The notes: generated from the sequence alone by a model not told the origin. A stretch of DNA of 64,000 nt from Neoechinorhynchus agilis (GCA_051530055.1 CM121341.1:11904001-11968000); one strand, 5' to 3'. Numbered from the stretch's first letter, positions 33,605 to 46,186 are shown. Translations and numbers: made by a program.

Positions 33605-36600
33605 ATGTTCTGGAGATGTTTATCCTCGAAAAGACATCCTCAGTTAGACAAAATGAAGAAGCGGCCATTATATTTCGATTCTCAGGCAACAACCCCAATG
33701 GATCCACGAGTTCTTGATGCCATGATGCCCTTTATGACGACCCTATAAAATCAGTATCGTCATATCGGTCGTTTGGAAAAAATTGACCTTCCTTTGTCAA
33801 TTCCCAAGTCAAAATTAATTTTTTGTAAATGTTAAGATTAATATAAAAATAAGTCTGGTTGGAAAAATCACTTTAAAATCAGTATCGTCATATCGGTCGT
33901 TTGGAAAAAATTTGACCTTCCTTTGTCAATTCCCAAGTCAAAATTAATTTTTTGCAAATGTTAAGATTAATATAAAAATAAGTCTGATTGGAAAAATCAC
34001 TTTAAAATCAGTATCGTCATATCGGTCGTTTGGAAAAAATTTGACCTTCCTTTGTCAATTCCCAAGTCAAAATTAATTTTTTGCAAATGTTAAGATTAAT
34101 ATAAAAATAAGTCTGGTTGGAAAAATCACTTTAAAATCAGTATCGTCATATCGGTCGTTTGGAAAAATTTGACCTTCCTTTGTCAATTCCCAAGTCAAAA
34201 TTAATTTTTTGCAAATGTTAAGATTAATATAAAAATAAGTCTGATTGGAAAAATCACTTTAAAATCAGTATCGTCATATCGGTCGTTTGGAAAAAATTTG
34301 ACCTTCCTTTGTCAATTCCCAAGTCAAAATTAATTTTTTGCAAATGTTAAGATTAATATAAAAATAAGTCTGGTTGGAAAAATCACTTTAAAATCAGTAT
34401 CGTCATATCGGTCGTTTGGAAAAAATTTGACCTTCCTTTGTCAATTCCCAAGTCAAAATTAATTTTTTGCAAATGTTAAGATTAATATAAAAATAAGTCT
34501 GGTTGGAAAAATCACTTTAAAATCAGTATCGTCATATCGGTCGTTTGGAAAAAATTTGACCTTCCTTTGTCAATTCCCAATAAAATTAATTTTTTGCAAA
34601 TGTTAAGATTAATATAAAAATAAGTCTGGTTGGAAAAATCACTTTAAAATCAGTATCGTCATATCGGTCGTTTGGAAAAAATTTGACCTTCCTTTGTCAA
34701 TTCCCAAGTCAAAATTAATTTTTTGCAAATGTTAAGATTAATATAAAAATAAGTCTGGTTGGAAAAATCACTTTAAAATCAGTATCGTCATATCGGTCGT
34801 TTGGAAAAAATTGACCTTCCTTTGTCAATTCCCAAGTCAAAATTAATTTTTTGCAAATGTTAAGATTAATATAAAAATAAGTCTGGTTGGAAAAATCACT
34901 TTAAAATCAGTATCGTCATATCGGTCGTTTGGAAAAAATTTGACCTTCCTTTGTCAATTCCCAAGTCATATTTTTGCAAATGTTAAGATTAATATAAAAA
35001 TAAGTCTGATTGGAAAAATCACTTTAAAATCAGTATCGTCATATCGGTCGTTTGGAAAAAATTTGACCTTCCTTTGTCAATTCCCAAGTCAAAATTAATT
35101 TTTTGCAAATGTTAAGATTAATATAAAAATAAGTCTGGTTGGAAAAATCACTTTAAAATCAGTATCGTCATATCGGTCGTTTGGAAAAAATTTGACCTTC
35201 CTTTGTCAATTCCCAAGTCAAAATTAATTTTTTGCAAATGTTAAGATTAATATAAAAATAAGTCTGATTGGAAAAATCACTTTAAAATCAGTATCGTCAT
35301 ATCGGTCGTTTGGAAAAAATTTGACCTTCCTTTGTCAATTCCCAAGTCAAAATTAATTTTTTGCAAATGTTAAGATTAATATAAAAATAAGTCTGGTTGG
35401 AAAAATCACTTTAAAATCAGTATCGTCATATCGGTCGTTTGGAAAAAATTTGACCTTCCTTTGTCAATTCCCAAGTCAAAATTAATTTTTTGCAAATGTT
35501 AAGATTAATATAAAAATAAGTCTGGTTGGAAAAATCACTTTAAAATCAGTATCGTCATATCGGTCGTTTGGAAAAAATTGACCTTCCTTTGTCAATTCCC
35601 AAGTCAAAATTAATTTTTTGCAAATGTTAAGATTAATATAAAAATAAGTCTGGTTGGAAAAATCACTTTAAAATCAGTATCGTCATATCGGTCGTTTGGA
35701 AAAAATTTGACCTTCCTTTGTCAATTCCCAAGTCAAAATTAATTTTTTGCAAATGTTAAATTAATATAAAAATAAGTCTGATTGGAAAAATCACTTTAAA
35801 ATCAGTATCGTCATATCGGTCGTTTGGAAAAAATTGACCTTCCTTTGTCAATTCCCAAGTCAAAATTAATTTTTTGTAAATGTTAAGATTAATATAAAAA
35901 TAAGTCTGATTGGAAAAATCACTTAAAATCAGTATCGTCATATCGGTCGTTTGGAAAAAAATGACCTTCCTTTGTCAATTCCCAAGTCAAAATTAATTTT
36001 TTGCAAATGTTAAGATTAATATAAAAATAAGTCTGATTGGAAAAATCACTTTAAAATCAGTATCGTCATATCGGTCGTTTGGAAAAAAATTGACCTTCCT
36101 TTATCGATTCCCAATTCAAAATTAATTTTTTGCAAATGTTAAGATTAATATAAAAATAAGTCTGATTGGAAAAATCACTTTAAAATCGGAATCGCCTCAT
36201 TGGTCCCTTTGATTCTAATTCAAAATTAATTCAACTTTTCTTACTACGTAATTTTTCGCAAATGTTAAGATTAATATAAAAATAAATTTGATTGGAAAAA
36301 TCACTTTATTCGATTTATCTTATCGATATGGTGATTCCGATCGCATGGAAATGCACATTCTCGAACTCATGCTTTCGGCTGGGAAGCTGAGGATGCTGTT
36401 GAAGAAGCTAGATGTCACGTTGCAAAATTAATTCGAGCAGAACCGAAGGAGATTGTCTTTACAAGTGGAGCAACCGAAAGCAATAATCTTGCTATAAAAG
36501 GAGCTGCAAGGTTTTACGCCTTAGCGAGTGGTAGGAGCTCTTCCAGTCATCGCATTTTCACAAGTCAAATTGTAAGAGATTTTCCTACAATTAAAAGTTA

Positions 36601-38171
36601 TGTCTATGTTAAATCTGAATTTCTTTAAAGATTTTAACATAAAAATTTGCAAAATTGAAATACTTATGAGAATTCAGTGTATCTTGATTTTTCAGATTGA
36701 ATTTTTCCTAAACTATCCTTTTTTGTTCAATATATATCCTTTTTACCGTTTCAGGAACATAAATGTGTATTGGAATCATGCCGAGCCATGGAAAACGAAG
36801 AGACTTGTGAAGTGAAATACCTACCAGTTCTGCCCAGGGTTGGAATTATCAACCAAAAAGTATTTAAATCATATTATAATGTCGCTTTTAAAGCGTACTA
36901 CTTAGGCCCTTAAAGCTGAGTTAGACGCTTTTTCATCACACATAGCCGAAAACACGCCAATCAATCACCTTTGTCTTCTCAGTGTAATGTTGGTCAATAA
37001 TGAAATTGGCGTCATTCAGCCTTTTAAAGATCTCGGTATGTTTTAATTTTGTTCAATTAAATGTATTCTATCTCCTTAAAATTAGTTAGTTCATGTAGGA
37101 TGTTTTCTGATGCTTATAAGAATAAAAAGATTCGGGTAGTGACTCACACTGATGCGGCTCAAGCAGTTGGAAAGATCCCAATAGATGTAAATGACCTTGA
37201 TGTTGATCTTATGTCTATTAGCGGACATAAACTGTATGGACCCAAAGGAATCGGAGCGCTTTATGTACGACGACGACCTCGTAGAATTCGACTTGAACCA
37301 CTTTTAAGTGGAGGAGGACAGGAACGTGGAATTAGGAGCGGGACATTGCCTGTTCCTTTAGTTGTAGGCCTAGGAAAAGCTTGTGAAATCTCATTGGAAG
37401 AAATGGAATACGATAAGGTCAAAGTAAATGAATTAACCGACCGACTGATTAAAGCGGATGCGCTCAATGGTCGTAGTTATTCAGTATTAAGATTCTTTTT
37501 TGTAGTAGACATACAGATGATTTAGACAGGAAGTTTGGATTCTGGGAAATAATTCAACGAAGAAACTACAAATGACTATTATTTGTTTCCTCGTTGAATT
37601 TTGCGACTTACTTTAATATGTTCTCGACTTATCTTTGTAGATATTAAAATTCTATTAAACCTTTTTTTGGTAAGATCAGAAGCGAAATACCACTTTCGAC
37701 TTGTGAACATCTTTTTCCGCTTCAATTTGAGCGGATACGCATAACGGGCTATCTAGCCAACTCAGTCATCTTGTAATCAATGGAAGTCGAGAACATTGCG
37801 TTCCAGGGTGTGTTAACATCTCTTTTTCTTGTGTAGAAGGAGAAAGTTTAATGATGGCTCTAAAAGATATTTGTCTATCGTCCGGTTCAGCATGTACCTC
37901 GGCATCCTTGGAGCCGTCATATGTATTGAGAGCACTTGGTTCAGATGAAGATCTAGCTCATTCGTCCATTCGGTTTGGAATAAATCGGTTTAGTTCCAGC
38001 GAAGAAGTCGATTATCTAGTCGAATCCGTAATCAGGCAAGTAAGAAGACTGAGGGAATTAAGGTTTGTCTTTAGCGATATTAGCTCTCATACAGTAATCT
38101 GTCTTAGTCCACTATGGGAGATGATCCAAGAGGGCATTGACTTGAAGACTATTCAATGGACGCAGCATTAA
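33605..38171 (+). CDS. NFS1: Mitochondrial cysteine desulfurase
   Basis: Supplies sulfur for Fe-S cluster assembly in mitochondria. ATG at 33,605 begins [16 protein letters not shown], a basic presequence, then [20 protein letters not shown]. Later exons give [89 protein letters not shown] (PLP lysine), [33 protein letters not shown] (active-site Cys) and LKTIQWTQH. Introns at 36,572-36,754, 36,860-36,905, 37,036-37,098 and 38,063-38,107 are GT-AG and in frame. Two interruptions are odd: a 125-bp repeat array between MMPFMTT (33,742) and GNAHSR (36,347) with no GT-AG at its edges, and one at about 37,470-37,731 flanked by two versions of an ADxxNG coding stretch. Otherwise near full length. 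Confidence 0.9.
33745..36300. repeat. Array of about 20 tandem 125-bp repeats inside NFS1
   Basis: Units of about 125-127 bp start AAAATCAGTATCGTCATATC and end GGAAAAATCACTTT. Most differ only by single A insertions and GGTTGG/GATTGG variants. The last two units (from about 36,070) are progressively degenerate and one carries an insertion. TTGAC and GTCAA form a small inverted repeat in each unit. Divergence is concentrated at the 3' edge. There are no hammerhead motifs and no ORF of interest. Confidence 0.97.
37552..37598. repeat. Short perfect-ish hairpin in the NFS1 interruption
   Basis: TTCAACGAAGAAAC and its near complement GTTTCCTCGTTGAA enclose an ACAAATGA...TATTTGT stem. It lies at the centre of the unusual interruption between the two ADxxNG stretches. 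Confidence 0.6.
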
Positions 38172-38449
38172 AAACTCATGGAGTTGTGTGATTCTCGGAT
38201 AAATTTGCCGAAATAGAATTCATTATTGCCATCAGGCAGAAATAAAATCTTGCTTATTCGCTAATACGGCAAATATGAGTTTTTTCCCCTCAATAATGTT
38301 TTGTTGATTTTCGTTTCCTGCAACAGAAAAAACGATAAGGCTAGTTGTCGAATTCATTATTCATGCTGTTCCTTTAAATTGAAAGATTTTCATATCGTCA
38401 AAATCGCGATATCTTTTTTTTCGAAATTTTATTGCAATCTCAATCAAAT

Positions 38450-40699
38450 TAGAAGCTGTTTGCCCATGGTCTCCGGGATCTCCGCTGTAGCGGTGTCTGG
38501 TTCTCCACCACAATCAACCGATATGTTTATGCCTGGGACCTCTCAGATCACCACTAACTCTATTTGGCTACCTAATATCGTGCGGTTTCTGCCCAAGAAC
38601 GTCCTGAAACGGATCCCAAATGGCGCACGATATCAGGTCGCCAAAGCATTTACGGGATTGCTCAACGATTGTCTCTAAAAGAACTGTACGCCACCATGGA
38701 AATGGCTCTTCGCATTCCCGCGCTTAGTCCTTTGCACCATGTGATGATTCTGGGGTGTTTTTGACATCAACAATCAAAGAAAGAGTGGCCTCCTTCGATC
38801 GGATATTTAACAATTTCGAAATGAAATTTCGCAAGGTTCGTAAGGGACCCACGAAGGAAAGGTTTCTTTGCCGTTTTTCAAAGCGATCCCTGACTGAACG
38901 TGTCTCTCCGAAGCTTGCGGACGGAGATGTTCGGGGGCTGTTCGGTTATTGTCATCCTCCCAGAGTTTTGCACAAGGAGACAACGCGGCACTACAAATAC
39001 TTCGATCAAAACACCCATGCAGTAGTGACAGTTTTGAAATTCCACCTCCTCCCATACAAGACAGGACACCCACTCAAATTTTAGAGTTAAAAAAGGCCAT
39101 CTCACCTTTCGCAACTGGTTCGGGTCATGGGCTTGACGGTCTAAGGCCTCAGCACCTAAAGGGCTTGATATCCTTTACTACTGGTGAAGCAGCTCTCTCT
39201 AGAAAGTGCGCTTTCTCGGTTAGTCGACCGTCTGACTGAAGAGGATTTGAGTCCCGTTGCAAAAGACCTATTTTTCGGAGCATCATTATGTGCCCTCACA
39301 AAAAAAGAAGGCGGGATTCGTCCCATCGCCGTATCTTCGACGATACGCCGACTTGCAGGAAAAATTCTCTGTAAACTTATCACAGAGAAAACTGCGCAGC
39401 AACTTCGACCAGACCAACCGGGCTGCTGCACATCCTGGGGAGCGGAAGCTATTGTCCATGCGCTCCGAAACTTTACTACGAGGAGTTCAGCGCCGTGCGT
39501 GATTCTTAAGTGTGATTTCCAGAATGCCTTTAACTCTCTCAATAGAGAAAGCATGTTCTGCGCAATTAGGGATCACGCATTAGAAGCCTTCCAGTATTTT
39601 CTCAATGCCTACGGGACCGTGACTCGTTTGCTTTTCGAAGACCACCTCATTTGGTCCGAAAGAGGAGTGCAACAAGGAGATCCTCTCGGTCCAATCGCAT
39701 TCTCCCTAATGGTAAATCCAATGGCGCAGTCTCGTCATTCCAGCTTCAATGCTTGGTACTTGGATGACGCTACGCTCTGAGGTGATCCCTCCGTTGTATT
39801 GCGCGATTTGCAGACGCTGATTAGCGAGACTGCGAAATTGAGCGTTGAGCTTAATGTTGGAAAGTGTGAGCTCATAGTATTAAATATCGAAGACGCCGCC
39901 AAAGAAAAGGAGCTAATGGATGGGTTCGGGCCGTAGCTCCAAGTCTGAAACTCGTGACTCCAGAGCAACTCAGCCTCCTGGGTAGTTGCGTCTTTGATTC
40001 AAATGTGGAAGCTGAGATCGGCCGTATCATACCAGAACTTTCGTTGCTGTGCGATAAGGTGAGCGCCCTCTTGGTTCACGAAGCGTTATTTCTGATAAAG
40101 AACTCACTCTTTATCCCCAAATTGTTATATAAGGACCGCACAGCAACATGCTTCAAACATAAGGAAGGGTTGGCTATGCTCGACAACACGGTGTGGGCTT
40201 ATCTCGTACGTATTTTAAATGTCCAGCTCTGAGATGAGGCGTGGCGACAAGCTTTATTGCCCGTATCATCTGGGGGATTGGGCACTCGGGCGCTAATAGA
40301 CCTTGCCAGCCTTTCTTGGGTCGTATGAGGGGAGTCAACCGGAAGCGAAGATAATTCTGAGGGGAAAGTTTTGTCTTGACCAAGACTTTGTGGTGGCAGC
40401 TGAAGAATGCTGCAAACAGACAGGCGCTAACCATGTTCCCGTGAATGGCCTCAGACAGTCAATCTGGGACAGACCTCTCGTCGCGAGAGCTCACAGCTCT
40501 CTACTTTCAGGTTCTCGCGATGGGGCTGTCCGAGCTAGATTGTTGGCAGTTTCGACACGAGAATCGGGGCGTGGTTGGAGGCTGTTTTTTTGGCATCTGT
40601 GGGAACTCTTCTCACTGATGAGGTAACGAGGATCGCAGTGTCGATAAGACTTGGACTCCCGATATGCACACCCCATCGCTGTCGATGTGGCTCTTTGGT
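38450..40699 (+). mobile_element. RLE-type LINE, 5' and reverse transcriptase part
   Basis: In order: RIPNGARYQVAKAFTGLL, SPKLADGDVRGL, SGHGLDGLRPQHLKGL, KKEGGIRPIAVSSTIRRLAG, WGAEAIVHALRN, VILKCDFQNAFNSLNRE, SERGVQQGDPLGPIAFSL, WYLDDATL, and finally RLGLPICTPHRCRCGSLVD. The GGIRPIAV, GVQQGDPLGP and YLDD blocks, plus the CCHC-like end before an endonuclease, are those of the invertebrate LINE group with a C-terminal restriction-like nuclease. I cannot name the clade. At least four frame changes make it dead. It is cut at about 40,699 by another LINE. Confidence 0.8.
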
Positions 40700-43600
40700 T
40701 GATATAAACACGTTTTATTAATGTAAGAAAAGCACGATCCACACACTTGCCAACATCTATCTTTGCTAAAGGTGTCTGGATGACGGATGTTGAAGGCAAG
40801 GGAGGTGGGACTTGTCTTTGAAGGAGTGTTAATGTGCGATCGGAGGCTTTGTACAGGAGATGACCGATTGGGAGTCTTTCCTTGTTTTCCGGTTATTAAG
40901 GAAAGATTGGGATTGGGGGAAGAAAGACTTTTGTTAGAGGGTGGTTCGAGCGAGGGGGGATGAAATAGGTTGGGTTCACGGGTGTTTACGAGAGAAGAGT
41001 ATTTAGAGACGAGGGAAGTAAATTGTGGAGGGGGTTGAAGAAGACGGAGGGCGTTTTTGGAGAAAATGGAGTGGAGGTGGGCGTCGAGGGGAAGGAGTGA
41101 AGTTCCGCATATTCTCGCCGCTCTCTTGTGGAAGGTTTCGAGGGAATGGAGAGCATTGGTGGAAAGGGCGAGGAAAGTGGGGAAGGCGCATGTAAGGATA
41201 GCAGAAAGATAAAAGTGAGCAAGGTGTTTAGGGGATACGCCGAGACGCCGGAGGAGTTTGAGAAGGTAAAGATGAGGGTTTGCTTTTGAGAGGGTAAATG
41301 AAATGCGGGCATCCCATTTAAGGTTTTCTTGGAAAGTCAGGCCCAGTATTCGGAGAGAACAGGAGCGTTGGATGGGGAGAGGGAGAGGCGCGGATATAAG
41401 ATTGCGTTTGGAAATGTGGGGGACAAGCTCAAAAGATTTGGATAAATTTAGGGATAGTTTAAGGGTGGAGAGCGAGGAAATGAGATGGTTGAACTCGTCC
41501 ATGGTAGTGGAGAGGGGATGCGATGGTAATGACTGTGAGGTCATCGGCATAGAGAAAATATTTGGTAGGGGAAGTGAGGGGATGAAGGTCATTTAGAAAA
41601 ATGTCAGAGGAGAGGGGAAAGTACGGCGCCTTGGGGGACCCCTTTAAATATGGGCAGAGAAGAGGAGCAAGAAGTTCCACATTGGATATATTGTTTGCCG
41701 TCGGAGAGGAAAGGGGAAATCCAAGCGAGTTGCCAGGTTGGGAGGCCAAAGGAAGCACATGATTGGAGGAGAAGGGAGTGATCGACCGACTCGAACGCCC
41801 TGGAAATATCCAGCTGCACGAGACGGACGGTTGATGCTGGATTGGAATTTAAGCTGCGCATAAGCGTATCGTAAATGCAGAGCAGGGCGTTAGAGCAAGA
41901 GTAATTGGGACGGAAAGCGAATTGGGAAGGGGAGATGTCTTTGAGGAAGAAGGGAAGTAGGCGGGTTTTGAAACATTTTTCTAAGATTTTAGAGAAAGGT
42001 TAGAGGATAGAGATGGGCCGAAAGGATGTGGGGGAAATCGGTTTATTGTTTTTGGGTAGGGAGACGACACGGGCTTCCTTAAGACACGATGAGAAAGAGC
42101 CCAATAGAACGCTAAGGTTCGTTATGTGCGTTAGAGGATCGATAAGTTCCGGGATGGTGAAACGAATGGCCAAATTTGGGATAGTCGAATTAGGGGAAGA
42201 ATGGTGGGGCAGGCGTTTAAGGATCTCTAGGATTTCGAGAGGGGAAACCAAGGAAGGGCATGTATGAATGGGCGGGTCCGAAAGTGAGAAGGGAGTTTGG
42301 GACAATGGAGAGGAGGTTTGGGGAGGACAGAGGTTTTCATTCATGGTGTTGAGGATTGAGAGGAGATGAGATTTGGGGAGAGATGCGAAGGGGTGGATCT
42401 ACCAAGACCATTGACATTTTTTATTTCACGTCACCAGTTTCGATTGGGAACGGACGAGAGACGAGATGAGAGGAATGCTTTGCGGGCTATTCGGATGCGT
42501 TTGGTCAGTGTGGAGTGGAGGGAGGAGTAAGCTGGATTGCCTGACCGGAAAGCTTTGGTGACCTGCATTTGTAGGGTTTTTAGAAAAGGCGAGAACCATG
42601 GAGGGTCGCGGTTCGAGATTCGTATTGCTTTGCGAGGAAAGGAGGCCTTCATCGCAGATTCTATTAGATTTAACAAAGAGCCCATTGCAATCGAGGGGTC
42701 GGTGCCAAAGATGGTAGAGCGGTTTTGCGTGATAAGAGAATTGACACATACAGCAAAGGATTGGGAATGATGATCACGTTTATCCCACACAACGTAGGGG
42801 TTGGAAAAGGAACGTTTTTGAGGTTATGAGGGGGGAGAAGGACGGAACAATGGTCAGACAAGGCGATAGGGGGAGTTTGGTAGTGCATGAGTATTGCCTG
42901 ATGTTTGAGAAAATTTTATCAAGGTGGAAGGAGAATGTGTGGGGAAAGTAACGAGTTGGGAAAGATGAGAGAGCGAGGGCGGGATCGACAGTTTGTTAAA
43001 ATCGCCCAATATGATGAAGTGATCTGAGGAAGTGGAAAGTAGGTCAGTAAATAGGTGGTCTATTTGTTGAAGTGTGTTGGGGATGTTTGAGGAAGGAGGG
43101 CGATAAAGGCCAGTGATAGAGATCTCACGTTGGCCATTGCGGAGGGGGAGATGAAGTTGGATGTGAAGCCATTCAAGATCGTCGGTGATGAAAAGGTAGG
43201 GTGAAGAGCACTGGTAAGATAGAGAAGCGCGGATGAAGATCGATATGCCTCCCCCGTTTCGGAAGTCCCTTGTGAGGTGAAAAGCTTGAAAGTTTGGAAG
43301 GAAGGCAGATAATTTGCTATGGGGTGAGAGCCATGTTTCAGTAATTACAAGGATGTCGGCGTTGCAAGAAGAGGCAACTATATGGAGCTCATCCAGTTTT
43401 GAGAGAAGGCTGCGGATGTTAGAATAAAAGATTATTGGAAAGGGATGTTTAGAAGGGACATGAGGGGTGGACACTGACGGAGAGGGTTGAAGCTGCGCAG
43501 GAAGAGAAGGGATGGGGCTTGACCGATGGGATTGTTAGGGGGTTATGGATTCGTTGGTAGACACTGTAGTAAGTGGTGATTTGAGTGTAGGGACCATAAG

Positions 43601-43980
43601 GGTGGGAACTGTGCATGCGGGATGAACTCGGGGGGAAGATGATATTGGGAGTTGAAGAGGTGATGGTAAGAGGTGAGGTAGTGTGCGCGTCCAAGGTATT
43701 TTTCGCTTCTGAGGGGCGAAGCGGTAGTACAGAAACCGCAACTAAATTTCCGGCCTGCTGCCGAAGTAGCTGAGACGCATATTTAAGTTGTAACAGGACA
43801 ATCGTCCATGTCGCAGGGAACGAGCTTGTTGGTTGGGCGCTTTGGCCTCGGCATTGTTTGCAAGTGTTTACGACGTTGATCGTGTGACGACGTTGATGCT
43901 CACAGATTTGTTTGCAAAGTTGAACCAGCGAAGATTTGTTTGAAGAGTTAAACCAGAGAAGTGACAAAAATCAACGTTTG
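40700..43980 (-). mobile_element. APE-type (CR1/Jockey-like) LINE inserted in the RLE LINE
   Basis: Minus strand, 5' to 3': a short ORF (43,967-43,449) with a Cys/His-rich start (CKQICEHQRR, NTCKQCRGQ); an APE endonuclease (43,474-42,854: FYSNIRSLLSKLDELH, ILVITETWLSPHS, DHFIILGDFNKLS); a linker; then reverse transcriptase (SPTSFRPISIL, LDISRAFESVDHSLLL, GVPQGAVLSPLL, FLYADDLTVIT) and the conserved C-terminus shared with the fragment at 1-655. There are several frame changes. About 3.28 kb, possibly full length, since the first ORF starts within about 15 bp of the left edge. No poly-A at the 3' end. Confidence 0.85.
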
Positions 43981-43981
43981 T

Positions 43982-44400
43982 AAACAAAACAAGGGCGACA
44001 CGGTCTCGTTTGCCGAAAGTCAGGAGGAAGGTTCTTACGCCATTCTGAGATCAATAGCGTAATTTCTCGGGCGTTGAGAACGGCGAACTTCCCCAACATT
44101 TTGGAACCCGCCCATCTTTGTAGACTAGGCGGTCGTCGACCTGACGGAATTTCGGTCTTTCCGTGGCGGGAGGGCAAATGTTTTCTCTGGGACGCCACGT
44201 TTGTGGACACCCTCGCAGTAAGCAACATTCCCTACTCACTCGAAATCCCTGGAGGTGTAGCCAGTGCAGCGGAAGGCAGGAAGGTACGGAAATATAGAGA
44301 ATTAGCAAAGGCCCACTTTTTTGTCCCCTTCGGAGTAGAGACGTATGGAGCGCTTGACAGCTCGGCACTTTGCTCCAGGATCTCTCGAAGAAATTGAGAG
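43982..44400 (+). mobile_element. RLE-type LINE, C-terminal endonuclease part
   Basis: Frame QGRHGLVCRKSGGRFLRHSE continues directly from CRCGSLVD at 40,695, completing a C..H.C.CG..D..G.HGL.C zinc-binding unit. Then INSVISRALRTANFPNILEP and RRPDGISVFPWREGKCFLWD with ATFVDTLA follow. PD...WDAT matches a PD-(D/E)XK restriction-like nuclease. The end AEGRKVRKYRELAKAHFFVP is also typical. The gene is collinear across the inserted LINE. Confidence 0.8.
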
Positions 44401-45095
44401 AAACGACCGGCGACGCACGAGCAGGTGTATTCCTGAGACAAAATATCTCGCTCGCAGTACAACGAGGCATTGCTGCTAGCGTGAAAGCGATAGCCGAGGA
44501 AGGGGAGAAGCTCCAATTTTGCGGACGGTGGTGATTGCACGTTTTGTACTTTATTATGTTATGAATAAAAAGTTTTTTGTTAAAAAACTAACGAAGATTA
44601 AAACAATTTAGCACGCAGAACGTCTATTGTGTCATTATTATGCGTTTTGGTTCAGACAATAAAGATCAGCCGTAGAGATTCCCTGAATAATGCTCCTTAT
44701 TATTGCGAAAATATAGTCCTTTGTTTCGACTACCCAATAATCGATGTCTTTTTCACGAGCTTTCCAATATCAAACAATGCTTTAAAATCAAAAAAATTAA
44801 TGGATTGCATGGAAATCTAGTGCCATTCGTTAAACTCTTGTAGATCATGCGGCGGTACACTGATTCCTTTTAGATCCGTCCAGAAGCATGTCTTATCGCT
44901 TACGAAAAATTCAAGAATAATAGTTCGATAATTTATTCTGCGGAATAATTCCGGGCGTGCAACAAAGAAGCATTCAGATGACTCGCGAACTCCTACTGAG
45001 CTTTATTGTCACCTTTAATAATTGTATGCGAACTCACATAAGCAAACATTCGAACTTATTTAAGTTTCTATTTAAAAAGTAAGTACAGGAACCCG
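44400..45095. other. Tail of the RLE LINE and intergenic DNA
   Basis: The first 150 bp probably hold the end of the LINE. The rest is AT-rich and I recognise nothing in it. Confidence 0.4.
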
Positions 45096-45097
45096 AT

Positions 45098-45805
45098 ATG
45101 CATACCACCTTCATTCTTTTAAGTCTACTTTCGAGACCAAATAATGGCATCAGCAACAATGATCTTAATGATTTTGACGGAACACTTTCAGTTGCCGCAT
45201 TCGAAAAATTCGGCATGAATTTCTCTTATGCGGAAGAGCAGACAAAACTTTTACTTGATAACAAAACTATTAGCCTCATTGATCCAGTTATGTGCACGAT
45301 CCTCAATCGTTTCGAAATTGTAAATCTAGAAAATAATCAAATCACTAAACTCCCACAAGAATGTATCTTCTCATCAGCATCTCAAGTCTATCTCGACCAC
45401 AATAATCTATCAAAGATACCACTGGGAATGTTTAAAGGGAATAAACTAGAATTTCTTGGCCTTATGGACAACCCGATAAATATGCTCGATCTTCGACTAA
45501 TCGATCAATATGATCACGTACTGATTGCTTTTTTAAAAGACGATTTATGGTCTTCTATGGATCGCGGCAATTCTCTTATCATCCACCTAAACCAAAATGT
45601 TACTATTATTTTGAAACAAGATTCGAAGGTTCCTATACAATTGCTGAACCGGGCGGTGTCAGGTAAAAATTGTGGTCAATCTATTACGGATTCCAAACGT
45701 AATATTAAGGTTATGATCACATGCAGCTATCGTTCTGCAAGTGGAAACAATATACTCATGGATTCATTGATTATTGGTATCAGTCTTTTAGTTGTGGTTT
45801 TTTGA
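45098..45805 (+). CDS. Small leucine-rich-repeat protein, probably GPI-anchored
   Basis: An intronless 235-codon ORF with ATG at 45,098. The first 17 residues are hydrophobic and may be a signal peptide. Two to three LRRs are visible: FEIVNLENNQITKLPQECIF, SQVYLDHNNLSKIPLGMFKG and KLEFLGLMDNPINMLDLRL. A pair of cysteines in the C-terminal half (KNCGQS, ITCSYRS) may cap the repeats. The protein ends in a hydrophobic stretch (LIIGISLLVVVF) with no tail behind it, as in GPI-attachment signals. It is probably extracellular and protein-binding. The exact family is unknown. Confidence 0.7.
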   Translation: MHTTFILLSLLSRPNNGISNNDLNDFDGTLSVAAFEKFGMNFSYAEEQTKLLLDNKTISLIDPVMCTILNRFEIVNLENNQITKLPQECIFSSASQVYLDHNNLSKIPLGMFKGNKLEFLGLMDNPINMLDLRLIDQYDHVLIAFLKDDLWSSMDRGNSLIIHLNQNVTIILKQDSKVPIQLLNRAVSGKNCGQSITDSKRNIKVMITCSYRSASGNNILMDSLIIGISLLVVVF

Positions 45806-46186
45806 GCGCAAACTAACTCGCTTTAACAATTAAACTTGAAAGCTGTCTTAAATGCCAGAATATTGATTTAAACATCGTAAAGGAGAATGGTGAATATTTT
45901 TGCATGTTTTTACGACGCTTTTAAATGAAGCAAAAAATTAAATGTTTTTAGTTCTAAACTACAAGAAGCGCTAGTTTTACTGTAATATTTTCTATCCTGC
46001 TTTGAGCTCGAAAAGTCTCAATTACATTGTTTAGAAATATGTACGTTGGTTGATGTTGTGGAGCATTAGGGCAATTTTCGGGCCGAGTTTCACGGATTCT
46101 CGAAATTTTTAAGCGCCCTTTGCCCTTTCGAACGTTGCCGTTAATATAAATGTAATTGAAAATTGTTTTTTTAGTCAACATTTTTT

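Noticed and set aside
33745-36300. CRISPR-like array
   Set aside because: The units are contiguous near-identical repeats without variable spacers, inside a eukaryotic gene.
3000-36300. Hammerhead motifs in the two satellites
   Set aside because: CCTGATGTCC in the 454-bp unit lacks A9 and a GAAA partner, and GGACGAGGGTCGAAA on its other strand has no room for stem II; the 125-bp unit has no core at all.
38450-44400. GIY-YIG nuclease that would identify an autonomous Penelope element
   Set aside because: No GIY-YIG motif was found anywhere; the nuclease at 44.2 kb is of the PD-(D/E)XK type and belongs to a LINE.
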